Shown here: in pieces, positions 44,943 to 55,215 of the stretch
How positions within the stretch are numbered: the stretch's first letter is position 1
Layout: every line of letters starts with the position of its first letter
Assembly (NCBI GenBank): GCA_022592435.1
Contig: JABYQS010000127.1
Coordinates: 1 to 64,000 of the forward strand
Length of the DNA stretch: 64,000 nt
Source of the DNA: Cerioporus squamosus
Taxonomy: Eukaryota; Basidiomycota; Agaricomycetes; Polyporales; Polyporaceae
Direction of reading: 5' to 3'
Translations under genes and position numbers: made by a program
The notes under the pieces: model-generated
Databases searched by the model: none
Told to the model about the DNA's origin: nothing
Seen by the model: only the letters and a program-made list of their open reading frames with translations

Positions 44943-46002
44943 TGAGTCACCTGTAGATGAGTGTAAGAGATAGTTCACGGAGAGTACGTCTTGCAACTCG
45001 AAGGTTTCGGAGAGGCTCACGCAGTGATTATACGCGCAAAATCCGTCCAGTCCCGGCCGCATGCGTCACTGGATGCGTCGTGTTTCGTCTGAGCGGACCT
45101 GAGGCTCCATGAGCCACGCATCTTCCAAGACAAAACAATCACTTCAGCGTACCTGCACTCTGAGTTCAAGGTCGTAGTCAAGGTGGTTCGAAGCAGGGTG
45201 CTGTCCTCCAACTCCGTATCGTGGTTTGCCACGTGGGCGCTACATCGTGGGAAAACGTCCAGAGGACGACACCAGCCTCGAGCTCAGCCTACGCTTCTAA
45301 GCACTGAGCAACGTATGTCTCTCCACATTGCGACAGTAACGACTCGAGTATGCTAGTGTGCATACCTGTTAGCGCTTTTTACAGAACGTAACAGGTGCAC
45401 TGCGAGATCATAGACGAACTACAAACTCCACTTCTGTGTCCAGGCCAGCGGCGGTGTTCCCGTTGAAAGGGACGCAGCTTGAAGACAGCGCGGTTTTCCC
45501 GAGCCTGAGCACGGATCCGAAAGGGTGACCGCCGAAATCCTCCAGCTCCTCCCGCGCCCCCACCAAGTCGATCCCTTCACTCTACCGTACTGCTGGTGGC
45601 AACAGGATCGAATTCTGACTTCCGGTCATGAGGCATATCTCCGGTGAGTCCTTGGGGCAACAGCTCATACTCTCAGTCTTGATTTCGCCCCTTACGCTGA
45701 CCCGGAGGTACTCGACAGATCGACGTGCTCGACGATTTGAGCTGCCGGTGCAGGGTGGTTGTACACCACCGTTGCTTTCATCGGCCGGATAGAGTGGCGA
45801 CCTGCGTCACGATAGGGGTTCACCCGCTTGGAGTCCGAGTCGGAAGCTGCGGGAGCTCCATGCACAAGACACTGGTGCAGCGTGTGTGCATGCTGTCATC
45901 CTCTCCGAAAGTCAGGCGAAGGTGAGTATAACTGGTGTACAGGGTGACACTGGGTATCTTATTTCGCCCACTCGTTGTCGCTCGACTCAACCTTCAGTCG
46001 AG
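44943..46002. other. Intergenic, 1.06 kb
   Basis: Divergent region between the F-box gene and the CAP gene. A gagtccgagtcgga element lies at 45831-45844, about 160-170 bp upstream of the CAP ATG. Confidence 0.5.
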
Positions 46003-46689
46003 ATGAAATTCGGAAGTTTCTTCTCTGCTGCTTCGCTCCTCGCAGTTGCCGCTGCGGGCCCGCTCGGACCCAGGGACGCCTCGGCGAGCGATATCTCGGC
46101 CTACCTTTCCGCCCACAATACCGTCCGCTCTCAGCACCGTGTGAGTCCGCTCAGCTGGAGCGGCGACCTTGCGGCGAAGGCGCAGACCTGGGCCAACAAG
46201 TGCACCTTCCAGCACTCTGGTGGCAAACTCGGACCTTACGGCGGTACGTATCGTATTGCTCTCCCCGCTTATTATCCCCACGTCGCTCACTACTCGATTA
46301 CAGAGAATCTTGCTGCAGGCACTGGGAGCAGTTACGGTATCGGTCCCGCCATCAAGTCCTGGACGGATGAAGTTTGTATGTCCTTCATGTGTCGATTTGT
46401 CTGCCCGCTCCTGACGAGTCTCTGTAGCTCAGTACAACGCTAAGAGTCCGCAGCCGTCGCATTTCACGCAGGTTGTCTGGAAGGGCACGACACAAGTCGG
46501 TTGCGCGGTGCAGACTTGCAACAACATCTTTGACCCCAAGTACGGCCCCGCTAAATTCTACGTGTGCGAGTACTACCCTCAGGGCAACATCATCGGCCAG
46601 TTTCCGTGCGTTATCGTTATCTTGCCCTATCTGCATAACCGACGGCTTATCCCAGTTCCAACTTCCACAGGCAGAACGTCTTCGTGTAG
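46003..46689 (+). CDS. Secreted CAP/PR-1-like (SCP) protein
   Basis: Four exons: 46003-46243, 46304-46375, 46428-46605 and 46671-46689 (last only 19 nt), total 510 nt, 169 aa. The signal peptide MKFGSFFSAASLLAVAAAG precedes the CAP domain: YLSAHNTVRSQHRVSPLSWS, ENLAAG, HFTQVVWKGTTQVGCAV and FYVCEYYPQGNIIGQF. The CAP cavity residues (two His, two Glu) are in place, as are the conserved Cys. CAP proteins of fungi (Pry-type, PR-1-like) are secreted, bind sterols or fatty acids, and several are linked to host interaction or fruiting. Intact. Confidence 0.93.
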
Positions 46690-47719
46690 GAGTCTGTTAC
46701 TGGTATCGGCCATGTATGTAGCGTGCAAGTTATGGCTGTGACGATCGCATCCTATCAAGACAGTACCCCCGTGCTATTGAATTACGAGATCTTGGATTTA
46801 CGAACATCTGAGAGTTCGAGCGGTACCAAATTGTTTCAATATTCAGTGCATAGTGAGGGTCTTTGAGTTGTTCCCACTTCCCGTACACTGTCTACGGAGC
46901 GACATTCTCAAAACTCGTGTCCTTGCACAGTGCCAGGTCGAGGGTGAATACGTTCAGTAAAACATGATGAGGATGAGGAATAGCCCGGCAACCATCTCTA
47001 TGTCACCTTGTTTGCATGCACGAAGGTAGTAAACCGGGTATGGCACAGACTTCAGTGTTCGATACTTACCCCCGGTCCCAGGCACCGCTATAATGATAGG
47101 TGAGGACAGTTCAGTTTCGAGCAGGAATGACGTATACTGTGAGCACCTCAATTTCTGGGGAGAGCTGATCAGGGCGAACACCGTTGCAAGAGTTGCATGG
47201 ATCGGCGAACTCGGACGAGATTCCCAAGGAGGACCTAAGCCCCGAGTTGCCCGCGACTTCTAGCTCGTCAGTGTGCGTCAGATATGCATTTTCCTGACAA
47301 CACAAGATATCGGACGAACCTCGCGCATTCGCAATACCACAGCGACGGCAACGAAGTACGTACTTCACGTCGAGAGGTTTCACGACGGAATCTGTAGAAA
47401 AGATATGAGTTCGCCGATAGTAGCGTTGCATGAGTGCAAGTTCCTTGATTTCAGTGACGTTTCAGGGCCTCTAATATCACGCGGTATAGATTTCGCACCG
47501 TCAATGATTCTGTTCGGCGAACCTCGTACTGCGAGGGGTTTGTTACCGTCGCTGCGCAACCAGCGGCGTCGTCGTGGTCCTGAATCGAGATGCCGGGTGC
47601 GGGGAGCGCTTGGCAGATCGGTATCCGGCCCGATACTTTCCGTCCACGCTCGGCGTTTGTAAAACTTGACCTCCTCCTCCTCTTGCGCATCTTCGCCTCC
47701 TCCCCGGCATTCCTCCAGC
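46690..47719. other. Intergenic, 1.03 kb
   Basis: No supported gene. Confidence 0.5.
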
Positions 47720-48067
47720 ATGGGTCGCAGTGCAAAGTTTCATAAGCGTCCGGTATGTTATGCTAAAGCTTGGGATACTTGAACTGCGGCTTCAATGGAA
47801 CTGATGCCTTCACAGAACAAGAAAACGACCAGCAGTGCTGGATCGTCCTCCGCCCCGCAGCCAGTCCCGAAGCCGAAGGCAGTAGCAGTTGCGCCTGCTG
47901 TCAAAGAGCAGAAGAAACGTGTTGGCCTCAAGGCCAAGGCGAGCAAGCATAAGCGAGAGGGCGATGGCCCTGTTCTGGGCGGCGCAGACTACGTCGAGCT
48001 TATGTTTGGGAGCAGACGCAAGGCCGCAGCGGAGGCGGCTAAGTTGCCCAAGGATCCAGACGCGTGA
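47720..48067 (+). CDS. Small basic conserved fungal protein (MGRSAK type), 94 aa
   Basis: Two exons: 47720-47752 (MGRSAKFHKRP) and 47816-48067, intron 63 bp (gtatgt...cacag), phase 0. The C-terminal part, GPVLGGADYVELMFGSRRKA, then AAEAAKLPKD, is characteristic of a short basic protein found widely in fungi. The middle is Lys/Ala/Pro-rich. No enzyme motif. The composition suggests nuclear or nucleolar RNA-related work, but this is inference. It overlaps no other gene. Confidence 0.8.
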
Positions 48068-49141
48068 AAACATGCCATCGTTTGCGTACTGTCAGGTTGT
48101 CTGGGGCGCTCTACGTGGAGAGGGGGACACTCGGAGCGAGCTCGGGAAGCGACAAGTCAAGCAGCGATTCCTCACGAAGGACTTGCGACCCATCGTTCCC
48201 AGGCGGATGGTAGGCCATGCTATCAGGTGAGTGCTGTTCTACCATGCGCATTGCACACATACTCACCCATCCCCGCAGCTCATCCACATCTCGCATCGTG
48301 CCCGGTTGATGCATCCTCCCTCTCGACCATGTCGGCTCGCGGAACACTTGTACCCCCTGCCAACTTCCAGACTGTCCGATCCCGTCCGGAATCCCCTATC
48401 AACCGACGTCCGCAGCTCATCACGATGCTGATCCTCGAATGTCCTGATATCTCGACCCACTCCGGGCGCCGCGCTACTCACTCATACCTCCCGCGTTTCA
48501 GCAGTGCTGTAGGCCTGCGGTCTCACCGATGTCGCCCTCCCTCCGCCATGTCTCCGATCTTACACATAGCCCGAGGCCCGCGTTCACGCAGTTCGTGATA
48601 GGGGTGAGCAGTATACTTTGTAGGGTATTACTCGTTGGCGGCGTAATCCTACACGGATAAATGTACAGCTAGGGATACAATGGTACAAGCGGCGAACGGC
48701 AGGGCAAACCGGGTCACTTCGTGGTGCAGAGCAAAACCGAGAAGCCAAATGAACCAGGGCGGCCACCACAGTGCAGCAAGTGGCGGCCGAGCGTTTTGCG
48801 CAGATACAAGAGATGAGACGATGCAATCGTCAACCAACGAGCGAACAGCGCCATGGGCGCGAGTAACGGGATAAAGGTATGCACAACAGAAGACGGAAAG
48901 TCAAATGAGCAAAAGATACAGTAACATACCTCTAGCCGCAGAGCGCGGGCGCACGAGTGGGACGAACGGTCTCTCTCTTACGAGGTGGCGAAGTCGGAAG
49001 CGTGCAAGAAGAAGTGAAAAGTACGAGAATGCGCCCGCTGAACGTGTGTGTGTGAACAGTAGTGTGAGTCAAAGCGGAACACGAAGCCAAATGTGCGGAT
49101 GGGACATCAGAAAGTTCAGGAGCATACCCACAGATGACAGA
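48068..49141. other. Intergenic, 1.07 kb
   Basis: 3' flanks of two convergent genes. An open stretch continues after the MGRSAK stop (to about 48230) and may be 3' UTR. No other feature. Confidence 0.5.
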
Positions 49142-51180
49142 TTAGAGTGCAAATCCACCGTCGGCCGACGGCCGTCGTCGCGGTGGAGGCTGGAGCATCG
49201 CGAACCCGTCGAAACCATCACCGCTCTCGCTGTACATCGACTGCCGTGACACCACCGAAGGATTTCGGGCCAGCGTCGCCGGCGGGGGTGCGGGGACCGT
49301 CAGTCCCCCAGGGGTGGATTCGGCCGCGCCCGCAGTGAACGTCGCCCCTTCGATATCCAGACTGGGCCGGATCGCAGGAGAGGCCATGGGTGACGATGGC
49401 AGCGGCGCAAGCGGCGGCCCGCGGAATGCAGGCTGATTCCGCAGCGTCGAGTAGCTTGCACTGTGGCTGAGCGGAGGACCCATCGCTCCGCTGTTGTTCC
49501 GGCTGTGTGCTGGCGATGAGCTTCCCGAGCTCAGCGCGGCGGACTGCCGGCGCGATGCGCGGCCCGCCATGTACGCGGACGAGCGCAGCGTTGCGGGGGC
49601 GGTCATCACGGGCTGCGGAAGATCGGGGATCTCAGCGCCGCCGTAGATTGTTGCCATCTCGAGGATGCGGTCAATCTCGACGGAGGAGACAGATCCAGAG
49701 GAGAGCGACTGGCTCGCGCTCGGCGGACGACGGAGGATAGACCCGGGGTTCGATGCGAGTGAGTTGTCGGGAGTGACCGCGAGGCGTCCGCCCCAGTACG
49801 GGGACGTGCCAGGGATGGGCTCAGTCGCAGGATCGAATGTGGACGAACGTCGCATGCCCGACGAGCGCATCGCGGGTGAGGTCGGCGAGCGGGAGCGGGG
49901 GAGGGCAAGCGTCGAGGAGCCGCCGTTTGCGTTGTTGCCAAGAGCGGTTGCGCCAAGTCTTGAGTTCAGACTCTCGCGCGCCGAGAACGGGCCAAGAATG
50001 GAGCCTGTGGTTTGCTCGCCAAACGGATCCCTCGGGTCAGGAGAGGTGGGTGTGATCAGTGCGCTCCCGAAGCGGATGTAGGGCGGTGTGCGAACGACCT
50101 GCTCGACGCTGCCGTAACCTGAGCCGGCGGGTGAGACGGGGATCGAGGTCCTGGACATTATGGGAGGGCCCGTCTGCTTCTCGGGGTCTTGGGGTGATGA
50201 TGGCCCTGCCTCGGAGAGCTTGGAGAATTTGCGTGCCCGTGTGGCCTTGCGCCGGTAGTGGAAGTACCAAATGATCATCACAATCGCTACCACACCAATA
50301 ACACCGACACAAGCAGCGATGACGATGATCGCAATCCTGTACGTGCAGCGTCAACTCGTGAGCTACTCTGGAACGGAACGAAAGTGGAGATTGCTTACTT
50401 AGGTGTGACATACTCTGACTTTGCATCGTCGCTGGTATCCAGGGTTGCGGCGGTGGAAAGCGGGTCCGACGGGATGCAAGACGTGTCGCTCTTGATGTCG
50501 CCGAGGACCGGGAAGATTGTGGACGTCTCGGCATATCCGCTCTGGTCTTGGAAGAGCAGGATAGCCGTCAAGTCGCGGGGTACATCCATGAGATAGGTAT
50601 CCACACCCGAGGTGGAGTTCGCCTCGGTCTCGTTGACAGGGAACGAGGCTCCCTTGGGCACGAACGCACGGATGGCGGGGGAGCTGATGTTCTGTGTGGG
50701 ATCGTAGCCGACAGAGAAGGACTCACACTGGCTGAGGGTGCCGTTGACCGTGTACCGAGGCGCGAACGGGGGTTGGTCTGTCGGGAGACACGAAGTGTCT
50801 TCGGTATCGGACGCTTCGATAACGAGCACGTCGGACACAAGCGCAGTTCCACGACCGTTCGCGTCATCGAGGGACGCGAGGAACTCGGTGCCCTCGGGCA
50901 AAGGAAGGAATGTGATCGCCGCACCCGTCTCGGATGTTGAGTTCCAGGCATCGAGAGGAAGGGGGATAAAGACGGGGGTGCCGTTCAGCGGGAGGACGGA
51001 GAGAGTGAGGGGAAGTGCAGCGGGAGCCTTTCCGCCTTGGAACGTAACAGAGAAATTGCCGCACTGCTTGACGGTGGAGAACTGGATGGACGCGAACTTG
51101 GCGTCTGCGGCGGGGACGAGTGCGGCGGCGAGGAGAGAGAAGCCGAAGCCGACCAGGGCGGCGGAAGAAGAAGAGAACAT
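49142..51180 (-). CDS. Single-pass membrane protein with signal peptide and long cytosolic tail
   Basis: Two exons: 50399-51180 and 49142-50336, intron 62 bp, total 1977 nt, 658 aa. The signal peptide (start MFSSSSAALVGFGFSLLAA) is followed by an ectodomain of about 230 residues with two repeats of a Cys-centred motif (TVKQCGNFSVTFQGGKAPA and GTLSQCESFSVGYD). A transmembrane helix (IAIIVIAACVGVIGVVAIVM) precedes HYRRKATRARKFS and about 370 disordered Ser/Pro-rich residues. This architecture is common in agaricomycete genomes and resembles wall-sensor topology (Mid2/Wsc), but no named domain is recognised. Likely plasma membrane. Confidence 0.75.
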
Positions 51181-52300
51181 GGGGAGCCTGCTCAACGCAA
51201 TGGGCAGCAATTGAGGCGGCAGCCGCGAAAGGAGCGGACGCGGTCCAGCTGGTCCTGCTTGATGCACAGCAGCGAGAAGGCCGACGACTTAGGTGGACAT
51301 CTAGAGCCCAGCGACGGCGGCGCTGTGACTGACGAAGGGGTATGTACACAACGAAGGGGCGCAGAAGAAGGAGCCCGGCGTGGGCGAGAGAAGGAGCAGC
51401 TCTGCCGACGGTCGTGGGTGGGCTTGATATGATGAAGCAACGGCGGGATATCCAAGCGAGCCAACGATTAGCCTCATCGTGTTCCTGATGGCCTAGGCAC
51501 GCCCGCCCTCCTCTCCCTTCGTCCGATCGAATTCCTCGTCGTCTTCCAATCCTCCGCACGAGCACTTTCTCGTCGGCCGGTAGCGATGAGGCGTTTCCCT
51601 GCGCAGTCTGGGGCCGCTATGTTGTGGCTGCTCGTCTCTATGGCAATCATGACTTCAGCGTTCATCATTTAATAATAGGCTTGGCTACTGTGCACACCCT
51701 TGGCCCTCTGTGAGAGTTTAGAGTACCTCCTGTCTTCTGGTCTCCATAAAACTCCGCCTACGTATCTTGGTGCTACAGAAGAGGTTGGATGACGACTGAG
51801 CGACGCGACGCGCGTATACACACCGAACGCGGTCATGTGAGTCATTTTCTGAGATGGGATTGGCAGTGCAGAGGCCAAACTGATTCTTCGTGACTATGGA
51901 AGCTGTTGATCCCTTGGAATACGCACTCCGTTCCGTTCATGTCTTCTGACTTAACCGCACCTCGTCCATGGGTTCAACGAGACAGTTGCTCTCCTGTTGC
52001 GACGTCGGCAAAGCATCCCGCGAATCGCACTCAGAGGCCCTTCGGTGATGGCCGGAAGCCATGTGGCTCTTCGACCCCCGCGCGTCTGTCGACAACACTA
52101 CATACTAGGAAGTCGACTCTTGCGACGACTTCTTGACCCCGTCCCCTAGAAGACCGTCACAAAATTGTTGTAAGTGCGCAAATTGATGCATTCAAGTCTT
52201 CGAACCGTAAAACAAGACTGACATGTCATGCATTCATGCCTAGACAGTGACTACTGCCTAAGGACAAACCTGCAACGCGGTAGCTGTGAGCTTGACACAC
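51181..52300. other. Intergenic, 1.1 kb
   Basis: Promoter side of the membrane-protein gene. No N-terminal F-box exon for the following remnant was found here. Confidence 0.5.
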
Positions 52301-52309
52301 ATTTCCGGT

Positions 52310-53116
52310 CAGAAAGAACGAGGAGTCCGAGCGCACTATCCAGCTTCCCAGCCTGCGCTCCCTCATCGCACAAGGCGAGAACGTCTCCGTTCGTTCGTTC
52401 CTCGAACACGTCTCCTTCCCCGGCACGACGAAACTGAAGGTCGTGATGGATTCCCCATACGATACGTTCGCCGCCCTGCTCCCGACCCGCAATCCTCTAC
52501 TTGCACTTCCCTCCGTCTATCGGCTGGCTCTCTTCACCCGGGAGTCAAGCGAACCTCGCATCCACACCGTCTACGCTGTCCTCCCGGTTGACGACGGCGC
52601 CAAGGAGATCCTCACTTCACTCTCAGTCCAGTGCGCGGCTTCGAATACGACCTGCTCGCGTTCTTCCAAGGAATCGCACCGATGTTCTCTCCCTCGAAGA
52701 TCACCTCCTAGACATCTCCCACAATGTTCTCGTTGGTCGATGTCACCCCGGAGACATGGACCTGGCTCTTCCGGCACTATCCAAATATCAACGAAACGTG
52801 CCTCCAGGTCGATTCGCCTCTGGAGGTGTTCGCCGCGCTCGCACAAGAGGGCGTGCTGCTGCACCTGCAACGTCTGGAAATCTATATCAGCAGCGTCGTT
52901 ACCTATGTGCAGCAAACACACGAGGATCTCGACTACATGGTCTCCATATTGGAATCCCGTGCGTCGCGGGGACTTCGGCTGCAACAGTTCAGGTTCACCC
53001 GGGGCGTTGTACGCGAATCACCCGAAGCACCACTGGTTCCTCCTGTGACGGAGGAGCATATGGCTCGATTCAAGGCCGTCGTCCCCGACGTCCTGCTTGA
53101 AGCTGATTGGAGCTGA
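52310..53116 (+). pseudogene. F-box/LRR gene remnant
   Basis: The reading frame starts abruptly (LPSLRSLIAQGENVSVR) without ATG or F-box. It then needs a one-base shift between TSLSVQ and RGFEYDLLAFFQGIAPMF, and meets an in-frame TAG after SPSKITS before continuing TWLFRHYPNINETCLQVD. The end, VLLHLQRLEIYIS...VSILESRASRGLRLQQFRFT, matches LVHLQRFEVEID...VSVLETRASRGLRLQSFSL of the F-box gene at 43.2-44.9 kb. It is thus a 5'-truncated, disrupted paralogue. A short 3' part (from the ATG at 52724, MFSLVDVTPETWTW) stays open and could still be translated. Confidence 0.65.
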
Positions 53117-53286
53117 GACACGACTAATGGCTATAATGTCATTACGAGTCGTCACGAGGGGCGCACGGCTGGAAGGCAGAACTTTTCTTTCGTTTTACAT
53201 ATACTACGATACAGTTGACTGCTGGTATACAATGGTGCTCAGTGTCCGTTTGCTGCGTTCCAGTCGAGTGTCTAAATGTGGGCCTC

Positions 53287-54582
53287 TTAGGTCTTCTTCC
53301 ACCCCGTCCTCCGGATGTAATCGCGCCCAGCAGCGTCGGCAGCCTTGATGGCCCCGAAGACGAAGTCGACGTTGATGACCCTATCCAGATTCCAGATCGT
53401 CTCTCCCTCGGCGCACGCGAGCTCGGCGACCTCGCACAGTTTGTCGTCTTTCACGTTTGGAATGCCGAGCTGCTCGAAGGTCACGGGGAGGTCCACGGAG
53501 AGCATGAACTCGATGTAGCGGTCGAGCTCCGACGTCGGGACACCGTCGAGGACGAGCTGGCAGATCGTGCCGAATGCGACTGAACGCATGTGTAAGCTCG
53601 ACTGTCCGGCTAGGCAAGCGATGGCGAACATACCTTTCTCTCCATGCAGGAGCGTGTGGAGCTCCTCAATGGCGGTCATACCATTGTGAATCTGCACAAG
53701 GGCGCTCAGCGTGCAAGCACGAATCGACGAACACATTGAGGCTTACGGCATGCGCAGCAGCGAGTCCTCCGGATTCGAAGCCCAACCCTGACAAGAGGGT
53801 GTTGGCCTCGACGACGGCCTCGAGCGCGGGCGTAACAGCGTGCGCCTTGTTCGCCTCGTACGCCTGCTTGCCGTACTTGAACAGGATCTCCTCGCACTTC
53901 TGGCAGATCGCCGACGAGACCTCGGTCTGCAGGCCTCCGCCAAAGTTCGTGCTGTTCGTGCACCTGCGCGCCTCGACGTTCGTCGCGATCGCGTCGCCCA
54001 TGCCGGCAGCGAGGAAGCGCGGGGGCGCCCGCGAGACGACGGTCGTGTCGACGAGGACGATCGTGGGGTTCTTGTCGAAGAACGTATAGCAGTGGAACTC
54101 GCCCGACGGGCGGTAGAGCACGGAGAGCGCGGAGCAGGGCGCGTCGGTCGAGGCCGTCGTCGGGATGACCGCGACCTGGAGCGCGAGCCCGTCCGCGACG
54201 GTCTTCGCGGTGTCGATGGTTTTGCCTCCGCCGAGCGCGATGACGAAGTCGGAGTGTTTGTCTTTGCCGAGGACGCTGAGACGGTCGATCTCCTCGCGCG
54301 AGGCCTCGCCGCCGAAGATGGCGCGGTGGACGGTGAACTGGGAAGACTCGAGCGCGGTCACGAGGCTCTGCCCGGCTAGTTGGGAACGAAGTCAGCGTCG
54401 CGTTGGAACACACCCCGAGGTCATGACATACCGATATTCCAGACGATGTCATCGCAGATCAGGAGAGGCGATTTTCCGAGTTTGGAGAGGTACTTGGCCG
54501 CATTGTGAATGGCATAAGGGCCTTGGATGTACTTCGATGGGGACTGGAAGAGGCGTTCGGTGACCTTGTTTGGGTTAACCAT
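53287..54582 (-). CDS. Glycerol dehydrogenase-like, iron-containing alcohol dehydrogenase family
   Basis: Four exons: 54432-54582, 53747-54375, 53634-53691 and 53287-53579, total 1131 nt, 376 aa. The NAD-binding glycine-rich stretch is DFVIALGGGKTIDTAKTVAD. The metal ligands are suggested by TTASTDAPCSALSVLY (Asp), AAAHAIHNGMTAIEEL (His) and LHGEKVAFGT (His). Start MVNPNKVTERLFQSPSKYIQ. The family (GldA) oxidises glycerol to dihydroxyacetone with NAD and zinc. The fold and motifs are close to bacterial GldA, but introns are normal and codon use is not odd. Cytosolic. Intact. Confidence 0.92.
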
Positions 54583-54607
54583 GTCTTTGTCGTGTACTAC
54601 GAGTGTA

Positions 54608-54627
54608 GTGGTGGTGGTGGTGGTGGG
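54608..54627. repeat. (GTG)n trinucleotide repeat
   Basis: Six to seven GTG units, 26-45 bp upstream of the glycerol dehydrogenase ATG, probably in the 5' UTR. Confidence 0.8.
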
Positions 54628-55215
54628 TATGTGGGACGACGGTCGATCATCCTGTCTGAGGTCCTCATACTTATACCCCACCGCGGGAGTGAACGTCCTT
54701 CTATCCCCGTGACGGCGCGATCGTGCCGCGCCTCGACCGACCAGAGATAGCACGGTTCTAGGCTCGAGAGTTAGGCTGTTCGACCGAAGGAGAGCCTTCC
54801 AAGCTGTTCGGTGGTTTGTCTGCAACCTTGGTAGCAACGCCTGGACAATCGCTGGCTGTAACATCGCTGTGTAGAAGGCGATGAAAGGGGCTCGAAGGGT
54901 CGGCCGAAGATCGAGAGCGGATGCGCAGAGACGGCGCGGGTCTAGGTCCTATAGGCACCCGGTACGCAGCGGACCGAGCCTGTGCGCCTGTTTGTCGGAC
55001 TTACTCGCCGCAGCCACATACCATGAACCAACCAGTACCAGAGACCACAACAAGTACTGGCGAAAGTTGGCTGCGCTGTGCAGGAGGAGGGGAACGTGTG
55101 CCAGAACAACCCATTGAGGGAGATGTTCTGCATCGTTAGAAATACATCTCGTGTTGAAGGCGCGTTCAAACAGGAATACATACATATAGGGTTACGTCTT
55201 CTTCAACGTATTACC
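54628..55215. other. Intergenic
   Basis: Promoter of the glycerol dehydrogenase gene and 3' flank of the MATE gene. No other feature. Confidence 0.5.

Noticed and set aside
53706..54452. 248-codon frame overlapping the glycerol dehydrogenase exon
   Set aside because: Out-of-frame shadow of the real exon, with low-complexity Arg content.
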